DNA from: Chrysomallon squamiferum
Lineage: Eukaryota; Mollusca; Gastropoda; Neomphalida; Peltospiridae
Assembly: GCA_012295275.1 (NCBI GenBank)
Contig: CM022672.1
Coordinates: 14,527,995-14,566,124 of the forward strand
Length of the DNA stretch: 38,130 nucleotides
Reading direction: 5' to 3'
Positions within the stretch are counted from its first letter, which is position 1. Each line of letters opens with the position of its first letter. The translations under genes were made by a program, and so were the position numbers. This document shows, piece by piece, positions 1-12,719 of the stretch. A model generated the notes under the pieces. That model was given only the letters and a program-made list of their open reading frames with translations. It ran no database searches and was not told the DNA's origin.

Positions 1-118
1 TTATTTATACATTTAGTCTATGTTTGACCATCTTCACCGAAGTATATAATTCTATGACGTAAGTTTTCTTTTTATACATCTTTTCTAATTTCCTTTAGTA
101 ATTTATATATATGTAATC

Positions 119-121
<3 letters not shown>

Positions 122-161
<40 letters not shown>
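122..161. repeat. (TA)n microsatellite
   Basis: About 20 TA units, flanked on both sides by an AATCCTGTA word (left copy near 113-121). Confidence 0.95.
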
Positions 162-163
<2 letters not shown>

Positions 164-407
164 CCTGTAATCACTAAACATAGTGACAAGGTACGATAAC
201 TAGATAACTGTCTATGTTTTCTGCCACTCAGATAATGATAGTGTATTCATTTATAAAGCACCGTCACAGATCGGTAAACACTAATCCCGTTCTAAACCCG
301 AACAACCAAATTTAATCATAAACCACATCAAAATTTCAATTATCGTTTATTTTATTTAATTTTTTTTACTTCCACGGATAAATTTTACAAGCAAAAAAAA
401 AAAAAAG

Positions 408-442
<35 letters not shown>

Positions 443-879
443 CCAGCAGAGATTCTTGATTCATTTTAAACCACCTCGCGACAATTCTGCGCCGTCTTGA
501 GAGACCAGCGTAATGAAGCGCAATGAAACAATTTGCGAGGAGGTCGAGAAGGCGAAAATCTTGTTTTCCTACTTATCCACTGCTGGGATATTTCGTTATG
601 TCGTGGAAATCTAGTTGACTGGTGGAGAGAGAAAGACAGACGGCACCACGACAAGAACGTAACATCATTTAAACTTCTGTTAGCGTGTTTGTGTGTGAGT
701 GAGAGCGAGACAGAGATGGAGAGAGAGAGAGAGAAAAAAAAGAATTCTTCATGGTTTCGAGCTGGGCTATGAAAAGCTTGCCCCCCCACCCCCAGAGGAC
801 TACTTTCACGCCATCTCCCGCCTTCAACAAGACAAGAGCTATGGCGCGCTGGCTATTCAATTAGTATTGGTTTTGTCAA

Positions 880-1060
880 ATATCTCAACTAATTTGTTGC
901 TCTATCATCGTTCGCAGTCTATTACCGCTAATTAACGATAGCAAGCCCATCGTAATGGGATTGTTAAGTACTAGTGTAATCTTTAATTGCTCGCCGAATA
1001 CAGAGCTCCATTAAAGGCCGCGGCTTGTCGATTTAATGGCAGGACGAGAAATGATGGTGG
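880..1060. promoter_or_regulatory. Candidate regulatory island A
   Basis: Complex, GC-balanced sequence in an AT-rich setting. It has a TAATTA homeodomain-type core at 929-934, CTATTACCGC at 919-928 (repeated exactly at 4698-4707), TTTAATTGC and CATTAAAGG. There is no coding frame of note. Confidence 0.3.
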
Positions 1061-1559
1061 AAGAAAAGAATGGCGTCCTTTTTTTTTTTTTTTTTTTCCC
1101 CCTTTTAATTGCCATCTCACTTTAACATGTCTTCCTGTTGCCTTTATCAAAACACTCACCAGATATCAGAAATCTGGGAGAAACGCTGAGAATTTTTCAT
1201 TGTTCGACCGCGACATAAAAAAAAAGATTCCTCTCCGTGACAAGCGTGGTTTGATTAGTTATCGGAGTGGTGGAAATGTCGTTTCAGTCGCTGCACGCGA
1301 GAGTGTGTTATACCAATAGAGTTATTTTTATAAAAAGTCTACATAATAATAAGAACAAAAGAAAAAAAAAAGTTGTCATTATATATTTCGTAAAATGTTA
1401 AATTCTAAATTCCTTACATGTTCTGTAATCTTTCTCGAATTCCATTTTTTTTTTTTTTTTTCCTCTTGGTTTATTGTTTTGAATAATAGTTGTTTATTTT
1501 ATTTAATAATATCACTTGAACACATTTATTATTATTAAATTTTTTTTATTACTATCTTT

Positions 1560-1579
1560 TATTATTATTGTTATTGTTA

Positions 1580-1632
<53 letters not shown>

Positions 1633-1643
1633 TTATTATTATT
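1560..1643. repeat. (TTA)n/(TTG)n microsatellite
   Basis: ATT/ATTG triplets. They create a poly-leucine open frame on the plus strand that is not a gene. Confidence 0.95.
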
Positions 1644-1894
1644 TTAATATTGACAAGCGGATGTCAAACGCTTATAAAATAAAATGCATTAGACGAAAGC
1701 AACTGTCTGGAACGGGAAATGTTCAGTCATGGAGAGCTACAGCCGGCTTATTAACGGACTCAGAGTATGTCAAATTTTCAATTAAAAATGTAGGAAGACA
1801 CAAAGAGAAGGTCGAAGTTTTAACTAATTTCTTCTTTGTTCTTCCTTTTTTTCTTCTTCTAATTTTTCTTTTTTGCAAACAACTGTTCAGTAAC

Positions 1895-2130
1895 TGAGTG
1901 ATAATTGGCTGCGAGTTCTGTTCGCACCATTGACTTATTTTACAACATGGTTCTAAGATCGGACATTAATTGATCACTTTAGCTCTAATTACGTGGCAGG
2001 TACTGTCATGTCTACCATTCAGATAGAAATACCAAACTGAAGTGAGTATTTACAGAATAATGTCGTCCAGATAGAGGCTTTCAGTAGAGAGATTAGTGCT
2101 ATAGGCTGTGGTTATCTAGTTGTACGTCAA
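1895..2130. promoter_or_regulatory. Candidate regulatory island B
   Basis: Complex sequence with ATTAATTGATCA and CTAATTACG cores and no repeats. No gene seen. Confidence 0.25.
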
Positions 2131-2257
2131 GATCTATGAAACATAATCAAATTCTAGATTAAGAAAATGGCTGTATATTTTAGACAGTTGCGCAAATAGT
2201 ATTTTTCTCTTCGTCAAGAACCTAATCTTCATTGCAAACACTGTTTTTGGTCACTCA

Positions 2258-2402
2258 TACACACACAGACACACAGACACACACATACAAACACACATTC
2301 ACACTCACACCCCAACACTCAGTCACCAACACACTCACACACATTCACACTCACCTCCCAACACACACACACACTCACTCACACACAAACACATATAAAC
2401 AC
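2258..2402. repeat. Imperfect (CA)n tract
   Basis: CA dinucleotides interrupted by T, A and C substitutions, indicating an old tract. Confidence 0.9.
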
Positions 2403-2579
2403 AGAGTCTTTTCTGAAATACTGATTTCCGCCACAGTTAACATTACATCATCACGGTCACCAATATAACCATCATTATCACAACGATCCTAATTATTATT
2501 ATTATTACACAACGTCCTTCATCGCCACTCACTACTTCACAAATCTAAAAATACCGTCGCATTGTGGAAACAGTAACAT

Positions 2580-3000
2580 TTAGGGCGAGCGGGATAAGTG
2601 CCACACACGATATTAATGCACCTCAACAGCTGTGTTCTGGGTGTTAATTTTCACATCACTCCGGCACAGTACGACGACAGCGAGATGGCCAGAAGACGTT
2701 CCGCCAGCTTAATGGACTTATTATTGCCTCCAGCTAAATGGCTATCGCTCAAGAACGCGTTGTTGGAAAAAACGGGGAGAGCACGACAAATGGCGTTCCG
2801 CGACTCCAGCAGCAACGGCTTGTCTTTGTTTTTCTATTAAACACACAACACAGACGTTCCCAGACTACTGAGAGAGCCAGGTTGTTATTGCTGTGAAAGA
2901 CGATACGTCAACGAACGTTAAAAGTACTGGAAAGACTCGTTAATGCGATTGGTAACACTGTTAGTAACAATACCGCTTGAACACAGATTCATTTTTATCA
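2580..3000. promoter_or_regulatory. Candidate regulatory island C
   Basis: GC-balanced sequence following the CA-rich tract, with an AACGCGTT palindrome at 2754-2761 and a TTAATGGACTTATTATTG segment. An 80-codon plus-strand open frame spans 2598-2840 but resembles no known family. Confidence 0.3.
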
Positions 3001-3738
3001 GATTTTGTTATCAACATGTTGTCGTAGGTTTTGATTAACGTAATTTATTCGCTGGGGTTTTTTTTTTTTTTTTTTGTTTTTCTGATGTGAAGCTTGTTAC
3101 CCCTTCTCTGACCTGGTTTGTCTTTAGACGTTCTTTCCTGTCTGTTGATGAACTTGTCCAATTCTACGATGCTTATATAAATCTTGTCCATCTTTTAAAA
3201 TTTAAGTCTAATGTCCAAACGCCAAGCAGTGGTTTGAAAACTGGTTGTAATAACACAACAGCACTTAGGGATTATTGAGTCCTGCTCCAGGCATCAACAT
3301 TACATTGTATCAAAAGTGACAGAGAATAAAAATTGAAGATGAAGCGAAATTGCCAGCAGCTTTTTCTCTCTTAACCAAAAGTAAACACAGAACATATAGC
3401 TAGAAGGGCAAGCGTCTTGGTTTAATGACAGAAACAACGTTTGCACGGACCTGCCAGGTTTTCGGAAATGCATGATCACTGAAACGAAGGTCCCTAGTGT
3501 TTCCTTTGTCGTGTGTTTTTCTTAAGTCTGTAGAAAGAAACTCGTGGCCAGGGCTCTAGGGATGAGACCATCAGACTTGCTGACTCGAGCTCTAAGTCCT
3601 AACTCAATTCTCCCTGAATTTTAACGACTGGAAATTTAAAAATTCTTGAGCTGTTTGATGTTTGTCATACTAGTGACGATGTCAGATCATTTAATTCGTT
3701 AAGTGAACCATTTATTCAAGATCTTCGACGTTATACAT

Positions 3739-3870
<132 letters not shown>

Positions 3871-4419
3871 ACTGTCACACGAAACTATATTTCATCAGAA
3901 TGGAAAAACTAAAATTTCAAATTGTTAAATGAAAAAAAAATATAGCAATTAATGAAACTGTTATACATATATATGATTTTTCAAATGAACACTGACTGTG
4001 GTTGAAATAAATCATACGAGAACTTATTAGAAATACATAACAGAGTGAAAACTCCGCAAGTACAATACATTCTGAAAATTTAGACAGAAAATAGCTGTAA
4101 GACATAAACCAACATATGATTATAGGCTTTTATGCCCAGATTAAAGCCTTAAAGACGTTTAATACTCTTGAACGATTTGTCTGCTTGATATATGTTTCAG
4201 TTATTGTTCTGCTTTATTTATTCTTTTTAATCTGTAAGCTTTATTGCTTGATAAAACAAGGGCAAAATTTGTTTTTCACGACATTAAGGAAGGTTAAAAC
4301 GTTTAATTTTACAAACGCTCTGTCTTTTGGCAGACACAGTGCCAAGTGAAGCAATTTCATCGTTTTCTTGTAAAAACACGGCAATAATTTTAAATAAATG
4401 TCGCCCATAAAGCTCTTTC

Positions 4420-5340
4420 ATTATGCCATGCACAATTGCTCCATGCGTAAACGGTTATTACCGTCTAAAGCACAGGAGCCGTTTCGTAGCAAATCAGACT
4501 ACAGACATTATGAAGAACCGATCAGTATCTCCTAAATTGGTAATTGCAAAGCAGGCAGATATAAATGCAATAATCCTCGTGACATCTGACCAGCGCTGGG
4601 GTCATCTTTAAAGAGAAAGCCGAAAATCTCGACGTCTGGGAGAGAGAATTGCCTTCGGGGATTCACTGGGATAAATTGCTTTAAGATTGATTTCGGGCTA
4701 TTACCGCGAATGCAATATAAACCGGTGCTTGCGGAGACGTTGCGCAGCGCTGACAGTCGTTATCGTAGCGATGTAACGGCAATCAGTGGATTGGATTCGA
4801 AAGGACGCGTTCGATTTGCGTGCAGTCGGTTAAACTTGCCTCGTCGATCCGTGTGATCACAGCGCTAATGGCAGACAAACGCTGGTTTATTGGAATCAAT
4901 ATGTCAAGCAAAAGACCTTTAGACCGCCATTGGCTTTTGCAAGTCTTTCCCCTTCTCTCCGTACGCGTCCTAAAACGCGTGATTTAACCTTAAATGTATT
5001 TTGGAATAAAAAAGAAAAAAAAAAAAAGAAACAGAACAGAAAAAAAAAGAAAAAAAAGTTGCAAATTTTTCATGAACGCTGACTCGGTGATGGTTTTAAT
5101 TACAAGCCGATCACTCCAGGCCATTTCCTTAGTTCCACTCGAGTCCACATGCTAATCGACGCTTCGATGAACTTCAATCGCTAGAATATTGCCCAGATAC
5201 AAATGCGACCATTTTACGTTATTCCAGGCGCATGAATCTGGGATGCAGACCCGCGGCTATTGGCGGGAGATGAGTTTAATCAGATATGTGAGGCGAGAAC
5301 TAACTCTTTGACTTCTGTCACGAAAGAAGCATTTTAATTT
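4420..5340. promoter_or_regulatory. Candidate regulatory island D
   Basis: One of the longest complex stretches in the window, interrupted only by an A-rich run near 5010-5060. It carries three ACGCGT sites (4805-4810, 4963-4968, 4975-4980), the 10-mer TAAAACGCGT (4971-4980), CTATTACCGC (4698-4707) and GGTTTATTGG. All frames close quickly apart from one of 62 codons. It reads like a conserved enhancer block. Confidence 0.35.
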
Positions 5341-5633
5341 TGTTTGATTTACGACCACTATTCCCAAGAGAGAAATCTTGGACGAAATTTTTTTTTTTTT
5401 TTTTTTTTATTTCTTCTTCTTCTTCTTTTTTTTTTTTTTTTTTTTTTTTTAAGAAAAAAAAAAGAAGGGAGTAGTAACCTGAGGTAAAAAGAAAAAAACT
5501 ATATTAAAATAATCGTGTTTCTCATGAACTTTGTAACATTCAGACGTACGGCCAGAGGTGCCAGGCACAGCCATGTTTTACTCTAATCGAATATCTGTTT
5601 AATTTTTGTTTGAGTTTCCAAAAGTAATATATA

Positions 5634-5634
5634 T

Positions 5635-5697
<63 letters not shown>

Positions 5698-5741
5698 TAT
5701 AGATAGATAGATGGATGGATGGATAGATAGATAGATAGATG
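5634..5741. repeat. (GATA)n microsatellite
   Basis: GATA units with a short internal GATG block at 5710-5723, followed by a brief (GT)n. Confidence 0.97.
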
Positions 5742-5826
5742 TGTGTGTGTGTGCTTAAACACATACATGTGAATATTTAAAAACATTTTTTAAAGTTTTA
5801 TTAAGATTGTTCTCATGTTATTATGT

Positions 5827-5828
<2 letters not shown>

Positions 5829-5899
<71 letters not shown>
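5829..5899. repeat. (CT)n-(CA)n compound microsatellite
   Basis: About 27 CT units passing directly into about 8 CA units. Confidence 0.97.
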
Positions 5900-6179
5900 G
5901 CAAAATTATATTGATTATTATTTAGTTTCTTTGAACCAAGTCGTTTATTATGATCTCTTCGTGAAATTAAAATAATGTATTTTCGAAAACGTGATACACG
6001 TGTCTGCACTTTAACAGACGAAATCGTTTAATAACTAATCTGTAATAATTTTCATTCTTCCGCAATAACTTAATTCTTTTCTTTACTTATTTTCTTTTTA
6101 ATTTTTAATTTTTTTTTTTTAATTTTTTTTTTTTTTTTTTTTCTTACGTCTATTTGAAAACTACAAACTGTTATTACAA

Positions 6180-7070
6180 TGTCTTCGTTTTAGTTTAATC
6201 TAGGTCGCGGTGTATTTTCATCGAAATATTATCATTGCAGAATACGGGGGAAACGACGAGTTTGACCTCGGTAATACAAGAAGTCGCTTTCAGAAGTAAT
6301 GCGGAATGACGTTTATCCTCGGCAACTAGGGCGTTTCCTGGCATTTGTGGACCGACGGATCAGAGGTTTTTTTTTTTTTATCGCACACGCTACACGGCAG
6401 TGTTTACGGCGGTGGGAATTACCACTCGCGAGTCGAGTTTCATTGCGGCATTAAAAGCGTATGGACTCGGTGTCACGATTCACGCCGAAATAAACGATAA
6501 TTGAGGACTGAAAAAAAAAAAAAACGAATGATAAATGCGTGCAAATCAAGACTATCTTGTCGGACGTCAAATACGGTTTCAATTGGAGCGATAATCTTCG
6601 TGATAACAAAAAATTAAACAGTTTAAAAAAGAAAAAAAAAAAAGAAGAGACGAGTGATACGCTCAGTGGGGAAGGAAGGGTAATAAATACTTCAAGTGCC
6701 ATGGAAGCGGGCTGGAAACCAAGACGGGCCCCGCAATGCACAGTAAAGCCCACGAACGGTTAAGCCTCTGCGATTTAGACAAAAAGGACGTTTAATCAAA
6801 TTGGCCGAGCAGGAGGCTTTAAAAAAACGAAGCCTGTATCGGGAGACGGAGGTACAGGTGTAGAATTAAGCTGGCAGGAAATCTGCAGGTGTTATACGCC
6901 GCGCGAAAGATTCCCCAGATCGATTTTTCATTAGCACCGCAAAAACGACCAAGTAAGTGGCTCTTTATTGGTGGAATACTCGATAACAGACATGTCGGTT
7001 AGACTGAATAACATTTCATCCGTCAATTCATTTAACACCATCAAACAGACATCTGATCCCGATGGATTTG
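6180..7070. promoter_or_regulatory. Candidate regulatory island E
   Basis: Complex sequence with two short A-rich breaks near 6510 and 6627. It includes ATTGCGGCATTAAAAGCG, CGATAATTG and AATTAAGC segments. No coding exon recognised. Confidence 0.3.
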
Positions 7071-7196
7071 TGTAGAAATGCTGCTCGGGCGAATCCAAAT
7101 TTTCTGTAAAGGGGGGTGGGTGGTGGTGCGGTTGAGGAACGATTTTTAGAAGATAGAATTAGTTATGTAAAACATAAATAAATAAATAAACGAAAA

Positions 7197-7251
7197 TGAA
7201 AATAATAATAATAAAACATGAATAATAAATAAATTAAAAAAATTAAAATAC

Positions 7252-7303
<52 letters not shown>

Positions 7304-7318
7304 TTAATAATAAAATAA
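7197..7318. repeat. (AAT)n microsatellite
   Basis: AAT triplets, pure in the second half. Confidence 0.95.
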
Positions 7319-7465
7319 TAACCAAATTTCGTTTCGCTTAAAATATAGAAAAAAAAGAAGAAAAGAAAGGGTTACACGGATATGTGGATACGCCTTATGT
7401 TGCACTTTTCTGTTAAACGTGTGAAACGCTGTTATTTGACTTCTTTTTATCAGTTTTTATTTATA

Positions 7466-7466
<1 letters not shown>

Positions 7467-7517
<51 letters not shown>

Positions 7518-7545
7518 CTATCTCTCTACATATCTACCTATATAC

Positions 7546-7579
<34 letters not shown>

Positions 7580-7591
7580 GAATATCTATAT

Positions 7592-7634
<43 letters not shown>
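7467..7634. repeat. (GT)n and (TA)n compound repeat
   Basis: (GT)n to 7514, a mixed CTAT/CATA segment, then two (TA)n blocks at 7555-7579 and 7596-7632. Confidence 0.95.
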
Positions 7635-7635
<1 letters not shown>

Positions 7636-7853
7636 AAAAATCTACATATTTACAAAATCTACAAAATACATTATTTGTTTTTTTTATAAAAGAATGAAAA
7701 ACAAGTTATTTTACACCAGCCTTATGAGATACAAATTGTTTAACGTGGGTATAAAAAAGTACTGACTAAAAGAAATCTTTTTTATTTATAATTCATTATT
7801 ATATCGACTGAAAACTATTCTTAATGTACTTAATAAATGCAAATAATAATATA

Positions 7854-7999
7854 CTGTTGACCCTCTATTTCACGGATTAATAATGGGTAGCACCGTTCTG
7901 AAAAATGCAAAAGTCAAGATTCTGAGTTCATTTTGATGATTTTTCCAGATTTGGTGTGGATTTCCCGAAACCGAGGACCGTAAAATCCAGGGTCAGCAG
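7854..7999. mobile_element. MITE, pogo/Tigger-like, 146 bp
   Basis: The ends form imperfect 22-bp terminal inverted repeats (18 of 22 positions by eye). Both read CTGYTGACCCT and then ATTTYACGG two bases later when taken inward. TA dinucleotides flank both sides (7852-7853 and 8000-8001), as expected of Tc1/mariner/pogo target duplications. The TTGACCCT-type start resembles known pogo/Tigger termini. The 146 bp interior has no coding capacity, so it would need a transposase supplied elsewhere. An overlapping minus-strand open frame (7928-8275) is chance. Confidence 0.75.
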
Positions 8000-8689
8000 T
8001 ATATATAAATATATATGTATGGATGAAAAGACGTTCACTAAAGTAAATCTTACACGCGCACACACACGCACACACTGACTGAAACTCAGCTGTGGAGCAG
8101 TCAATGGCTGGAACTGGAAATTCCGCTGTGAGAAATCTGATTTTACAACTTTATTCTCCCTTTTCACCCTCATAATTATTAGTCCTGACAAAAGGAAATA
8201 ATATCTATAATGTATCTTGCGGTATATCTGTATCAGTGTGTTTCTCAACACGTCAGAGCGCGCGTGCATTTTCATTATATATATATATTTTTTTTATTAT
8301 TATTATTATTTTTTAAATGTTTTTATAACATGCATGGTCTTTTTCAAATATTCCTGCAATTTGTGGGATATGTTTATTCGTCAAGCCTCTACTCCTTAAA
8401 ATTATCAAGATGAGTTTTTGTTTTCTTTTAATTTTAATTTTTTTTTTACAAGATGAATAAAAAAAATAAATTCAAATTAATAGAGTTAAACGGGTTAAAA
8501 AAAAAAAAAAAATGTTTTTAAATTAAGTAAAAAGATAATCTGAGCATGATTATACACAAGAGCATTTTAAATCAGATAACATTTATTATATATATTTTTT
8601 TTATTATTTTAAAGGAAAAAAAAAAAAAAAAAAAAAAAATACTGAAAAAGATGGTTGTCAGAATCGCTAATGATTAGTGAAGAGTGAGG

Positions 8690-9560
8690 CTATAACTGAA
8701 TATTTTTGTTGTTTTTCTTCCGAAGAGCTCGTTAGAGCCGGACAGAGCACGTGCACATCATCATTAAACGGCGGTATTTTAATACCGCTGATGTAACAAG
8801 ATGTGCTTATTTTCAAATCATTAACGCTTGTTTACGTATTTTATTGTGTCACTCATCACTTTAAAGTACCTGCTCTCTACGTTTTGTCAAACAACATTTA
8901 AATACTTCTGAGATTAGTGGCAGCCGTTCACGGCAAGGCGCGCTATCTCATCGAGTTCTGCTAGATAAGTTTTCCGTTTCTTTCTTCTTCTTTTTCTTTC
9001 ATTTTTTTTTCTTTCCCCTTTTTTTTTTTTTTTTATTGCAATCTTTGGTCCAGGCAGACGATTTTTACACTGGTCTAATATCAGCTGAGAATCGTCCTTC
9101 ACATGCTCTTGGATCGTCATAATTAAAAAGCATTATATCAGCGCAATTCCCACTTTGCTTGCTTGTACGCGAAACAGCTGCAAGGCGAAATTCTCTTGGA
9201 AGAGCGTATTAGTCGCTGAAGCAAACATGATAAAAGACCGTTTTGCATTAAATGATTTTAATGGGCCCGGATCGATTATGGATCGACTGCTAAGCGCCGT
9301 GTAGTCATTGCCCCCATTAGACCAGAGAAAACGGCTCCAGAGGGCATCTCATGCCCAGATGGACAGCTCAAGAATACGCGCTTTTATTCCTGTCTCCGAG
9401 TTGAGATGGTTCGTTGTTCTAGAAGAAGAATATTAATGAAGTACCGCTGTAGTTTAAAACGCTCGTTTTAACTTGAACGGCTCTTCCAATCGGAACGTGT
9501 TGCCTAGGGGACAAAGCGATTGACTTCCTGCCTCGATAAATATGGCGATAGTTTTCTAAA
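8690..9560. promoter_or_regulatory. Candidate regulatory island F with perfect palindrome
   Basis: A complex block broken by a T-rich run near 8985-9037. At 8771-8788 an 8-bp perfect inverted repeat, GCGGTATT..AATACCGC, surrounds two T residues. Further on are TTAAATGATTTTAATGG and TTTTAACTTGAACGG. No recognisable gene. Confidence 0.3.
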
Positions 9561-9965
9561 TCAGAGGCTTCTATCTGTTTTTTTCTTCTTCTTCTTCTTC
9601 TTTATTTTTTATTTTATTTTTTATTTTATTTTTTATTTTTTTTTTTTTTTTTTTTTGTTATATTTTTTTTTTTTTAGAAATTAATTCTCTTCAAAGATAT
9701 TTTAAAGTTTAAATAAGAAAGAAAAAAAACGGAAAAAATGAAATTAATGAAGATTGAGTAAATCATAATCAGAAAGACAGAAAAAAATTAAATTACTTAA
9801 ACATAAATAAGTTTATACGCATGTATGAAGGTCCATAGATATAATATGCCTATATGTACTTATGAAATACATCATTTCAGATTCTAATTAAAAAAACAAT
9901 ATAAAGCACTAGATATTATAAGATGTGGACGTGTAATTTTAGATCTTTCAAACCTCTCTCTCTCT

Positions 9966-10090
9966 TACAGACACACTCACACACATACAGAAACAGATAC
10001 ACACACACACATACAGAAACAGATACACACACACACATACAGAAACAGACACACACACACACACATACACAAACAGATACACACATCACA
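9966..10090. repeat. CA-rich minisatellite
   Basis: The composite unit ATACAGAAACAGATACACACACACAC occurs about three times, so this is a higher-order repeat rather than a plain (CA)n. Confidence 0.85.
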
Positions 10091-10179
10091 CATACAAAAG
10101 AAGCGCGTACATTCAGAAAACGCAAGAAAGATTTTTTTTTTTTTTTTTTTCCTGAATACGATAAAAGTTCTTCTTTTGA

Positions 10180-10600
10180 TTTGTTCTGGTTTATCGAACG
10201 GACTGAACTATACGTGCAATAAAACGCTCAAACTAGCCAATATCTAATCTGATCAAACCTCCTAATAGCCCGTTCTAAGATTGCGCGGGACCCTTATGAC
10301 ACCTTAATTGTTCCAGACCAGGAGAATTTCTTAATGATGCTGATAGAACTGACAGTGGCGATGCAATCGAGCATGTAATTTGTGCCTTAAATTTGTCATA
10401 ATTAGTACGTGAGTGCCGGGCCCGTAACACCAACAACACCTGCACCGCGAAACCAGCAGACAGCCAGTGATAAGTTCATCACTGAGCATGTCACGCCTCG
10501 TTTCAGAAATTACCGCAAAGTGATCTGGTATGTCGCAGTTCTCTCAAAATGTTATCCCAGGAAGTCGATCAAGAAAGAGGCCCTGTTTGGGAAAACATTT
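10180..10600. promoter_or_regulatory. Candidate regulatory island G
   Basis: Complex GC-balanced sequence between a T-run and an A-run, with CATAATTAG, CTTAATTG and AAATTACCGC words. A plus-strand open frame starting at 10409 runs into poly(A)-encoded lysines and is not credible as a protein. Confidence 0.3.
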
Positions 10601-11069
10601 TGTTTAAAAAAAAAAAAAAAAAAAGAAGAAGAAGAAAAAAGAAGATTATTATTTCTTAATATTGTTTGTTATTGTTGTTGTTGTTGTAGTTGTTATTATT
10701 ATTATTATTGTTGTTGTTGTTGTTATTATTATATAATTGGTGTTTTAAAAGAAATGCAATGCCAACGTTTTCACTCGCCGTTCAAATCTCGGTCTTATGT
10801 CTTGATTTAATTAGAGAGTTTTATCTGATTTCCCCGCCACTGCTTCTAAAATAGATAATAGAAGATACAACCAAAAACATGCACACAGGTTTCTGATTGT
10901 TTTGCACAAGAAACATATAGTAACAAAATCTGCTGTATATAAAATGTAAAATGTAATTCATATTTAGATTTAGCTCATTCTCTGATTTCCGGTCCCACGC
11001 ATTACGGAAGAAGGATTCTTAACCTGTAATAGGAGTTTATAAGACAGAAATAATTTGATGCATACAGAT

Positions 11070-11071
<2 letters not shown>

Positions 11072-11161
<90 letters not shown>
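11072..11161. repeat. (GA)n microsatellite
   Basis: Pure AG/GA tract of about 45 units. Confidence 0.97.
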
Positions 11162-11163
<2 letters not shown>

Positions 11164-11236
11164 AAATACGTAAATCAGCTCTCATGAAAACATCCATATA
11201 AATACAAGTACAGCGATTTGGTTAAAATGTGTGTTC

Positions 11237-11272
<36 letters not shown>

Positions 11273-11358
11273 TTTAAAATATGTACGAACACAACTTTAT
11301 ATCTTTAAATCAAAACCTTCAGCCTGCCACCGTTCCCAAGTGAAACAGTTTCTTACAG

Positions 11359-11585
11359 TAGTAGTAGTAATTGTAGTTGTAGTAGTAGTAGTAGTAATTG
11401 TAGTTGTAGTAGTAGTAGTAGTTGTAGTTGTAGTAGTAGTAGTAGTAGTTGTTGTAGTTGTAGTAGTAATAGTAGAAGTAGAAGTAAAAAAAAGGAGATG
11501 AAAGAAGAAAAACAAAAATATTAATGATGATGATGATGATGATAAACAACAACAACAACGACAACAACAACAACAACAACAACAC
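11359..11585. repeat. Triplet repeat block (TAG/TTG, ATG, CAA)
   Basis: TAG/TTG triplets to about 11480, then (ATG)n at 11524-11542 and (CAA)n at 11547-11585. Poly-valine and poly-threonine frames arise from this and are not genes. Confidence 0.95.
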
Positions 11586-11699
11586 AACAGTAACACATCA
11601 AACCAACGTACCACAATTATTATAAATTCTTCATCTTTCTTTTTCTTTTTCTTTCTTCTTTTCTTTCTTCTTTTTTTTGGACAAATTCTCTAAAAACAC

Positions 11700-12020
11700 G
11701 TTTTCCCTCCACCCCTAACAAGGCCTCCCGGAGAGGCCCACCACATGGTTACTTTAAAACGCGTAAACCATCAGCGATAGGGATACACTTCAAATTATGT
11801 TTTAGTCGCTAATCAACACGCCGATGACTGCTAAATGAGAGAAAAACGGTGCTGGTTTGTTTTAACTTTTATCTTAATATGCGTATTTTCGACCGCGGCG
11901 GACCACCGCACCGCAGTGATGGGTCTGGTGTCGGCCTGTGTCGACTAATAGGTGCACCAGTCTCGCGGGGTATTATCTCGCAGATAACGTATCTGAAATA
12001 ACATGTTACTGGGCACGAAA
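11700..12020. promoter_or_regulatory. Candidate regulatory island H
   Basis: A compact complex block with TAAAACGCGT at 11755-11764, TAGTCGCTAATCA and a GC-rich GACCGCGGCGGACCACCGC patch. A loose inverted repeat, ATGGTTACTTT and then GCGTAAACCAT, surrounds the 10-mer. No coding frame. Confidence 0.3.
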
Positions 12021-12051
12021 CACTTAAAGCTACATGAAAGTGAACCCATAT

Positions 12052-12073
12052 GCTGTGCTGTGCTGTGCTGTGT
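12052..12073. repeat. (TGCTG)n pentanucleotide
   Basis: Four tandem TGCTG units. Confidence 0.85.
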
Positions 12074-12185
12074 TGAACAAAAAAAAAAAAAATGAAAAAA
12101 AAATAAAAAAAATGAATGAATGAATGAAATGAAATGAAGAGAAAGAAGAAGAAGAAAAGAATAAATACAGAATGATTGAGAGTAG

Positions 12186-12355
<170 letters not shown>

Positions 12356-12719
12356 ACTGCGAGAAGCCTAACCCTAAAAAACCTACAAAGAAAGCAAAAA
12401 AAACTTCAAAGAAATAATTAAAATATATAAATACATGATCATGGCAGAAGTGTTAAATAATAAAATGTATAAAGTAATTTATGTTGACATGAGTAGCGTA
12501 ACAAATGTAGACGATACTTAATTTAAACATTCACAGTTTTCAACAGGAGCCGTTTTTGTTGTAATTATTTGCCTAGGGCTTTTCCATCCTTAGTTAAACT
12601 TGTCGTTAATTAAAGATTAATAACGACCAAATGACTTAAATTAATTAATGTCAAAGAAAAATATAATTATTTCTAATCACTTTTAAAAACCAAACGTTAT
12701 TTTAATAATAATAGAGACT

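Noticed and set aside
2598-2840. 80-codon plus-strand frame
   Set aside because: No homology recognised and the ATG lies in a poor context. Treated as part of a candidate regulatory island.
3540-3605. Degenerate tRNA-like A/B box pair around GTGGCCAGGGCTC and GACTCGAGCTC
   Set aside because: Box spacing is short (about 37 nt), the arms do not fold convincingly and no tail is seen, so it is too weak to call a SINE.
11229-11614. Poly-valine, poly-threonine and poly-tyrosine open frames
   Set aside because: These are translations of triplet microsatellites on both strands, not genes. The same applies to the poly-N, poly-I, poly-L and RE/ER-repeat frames elsewhere.
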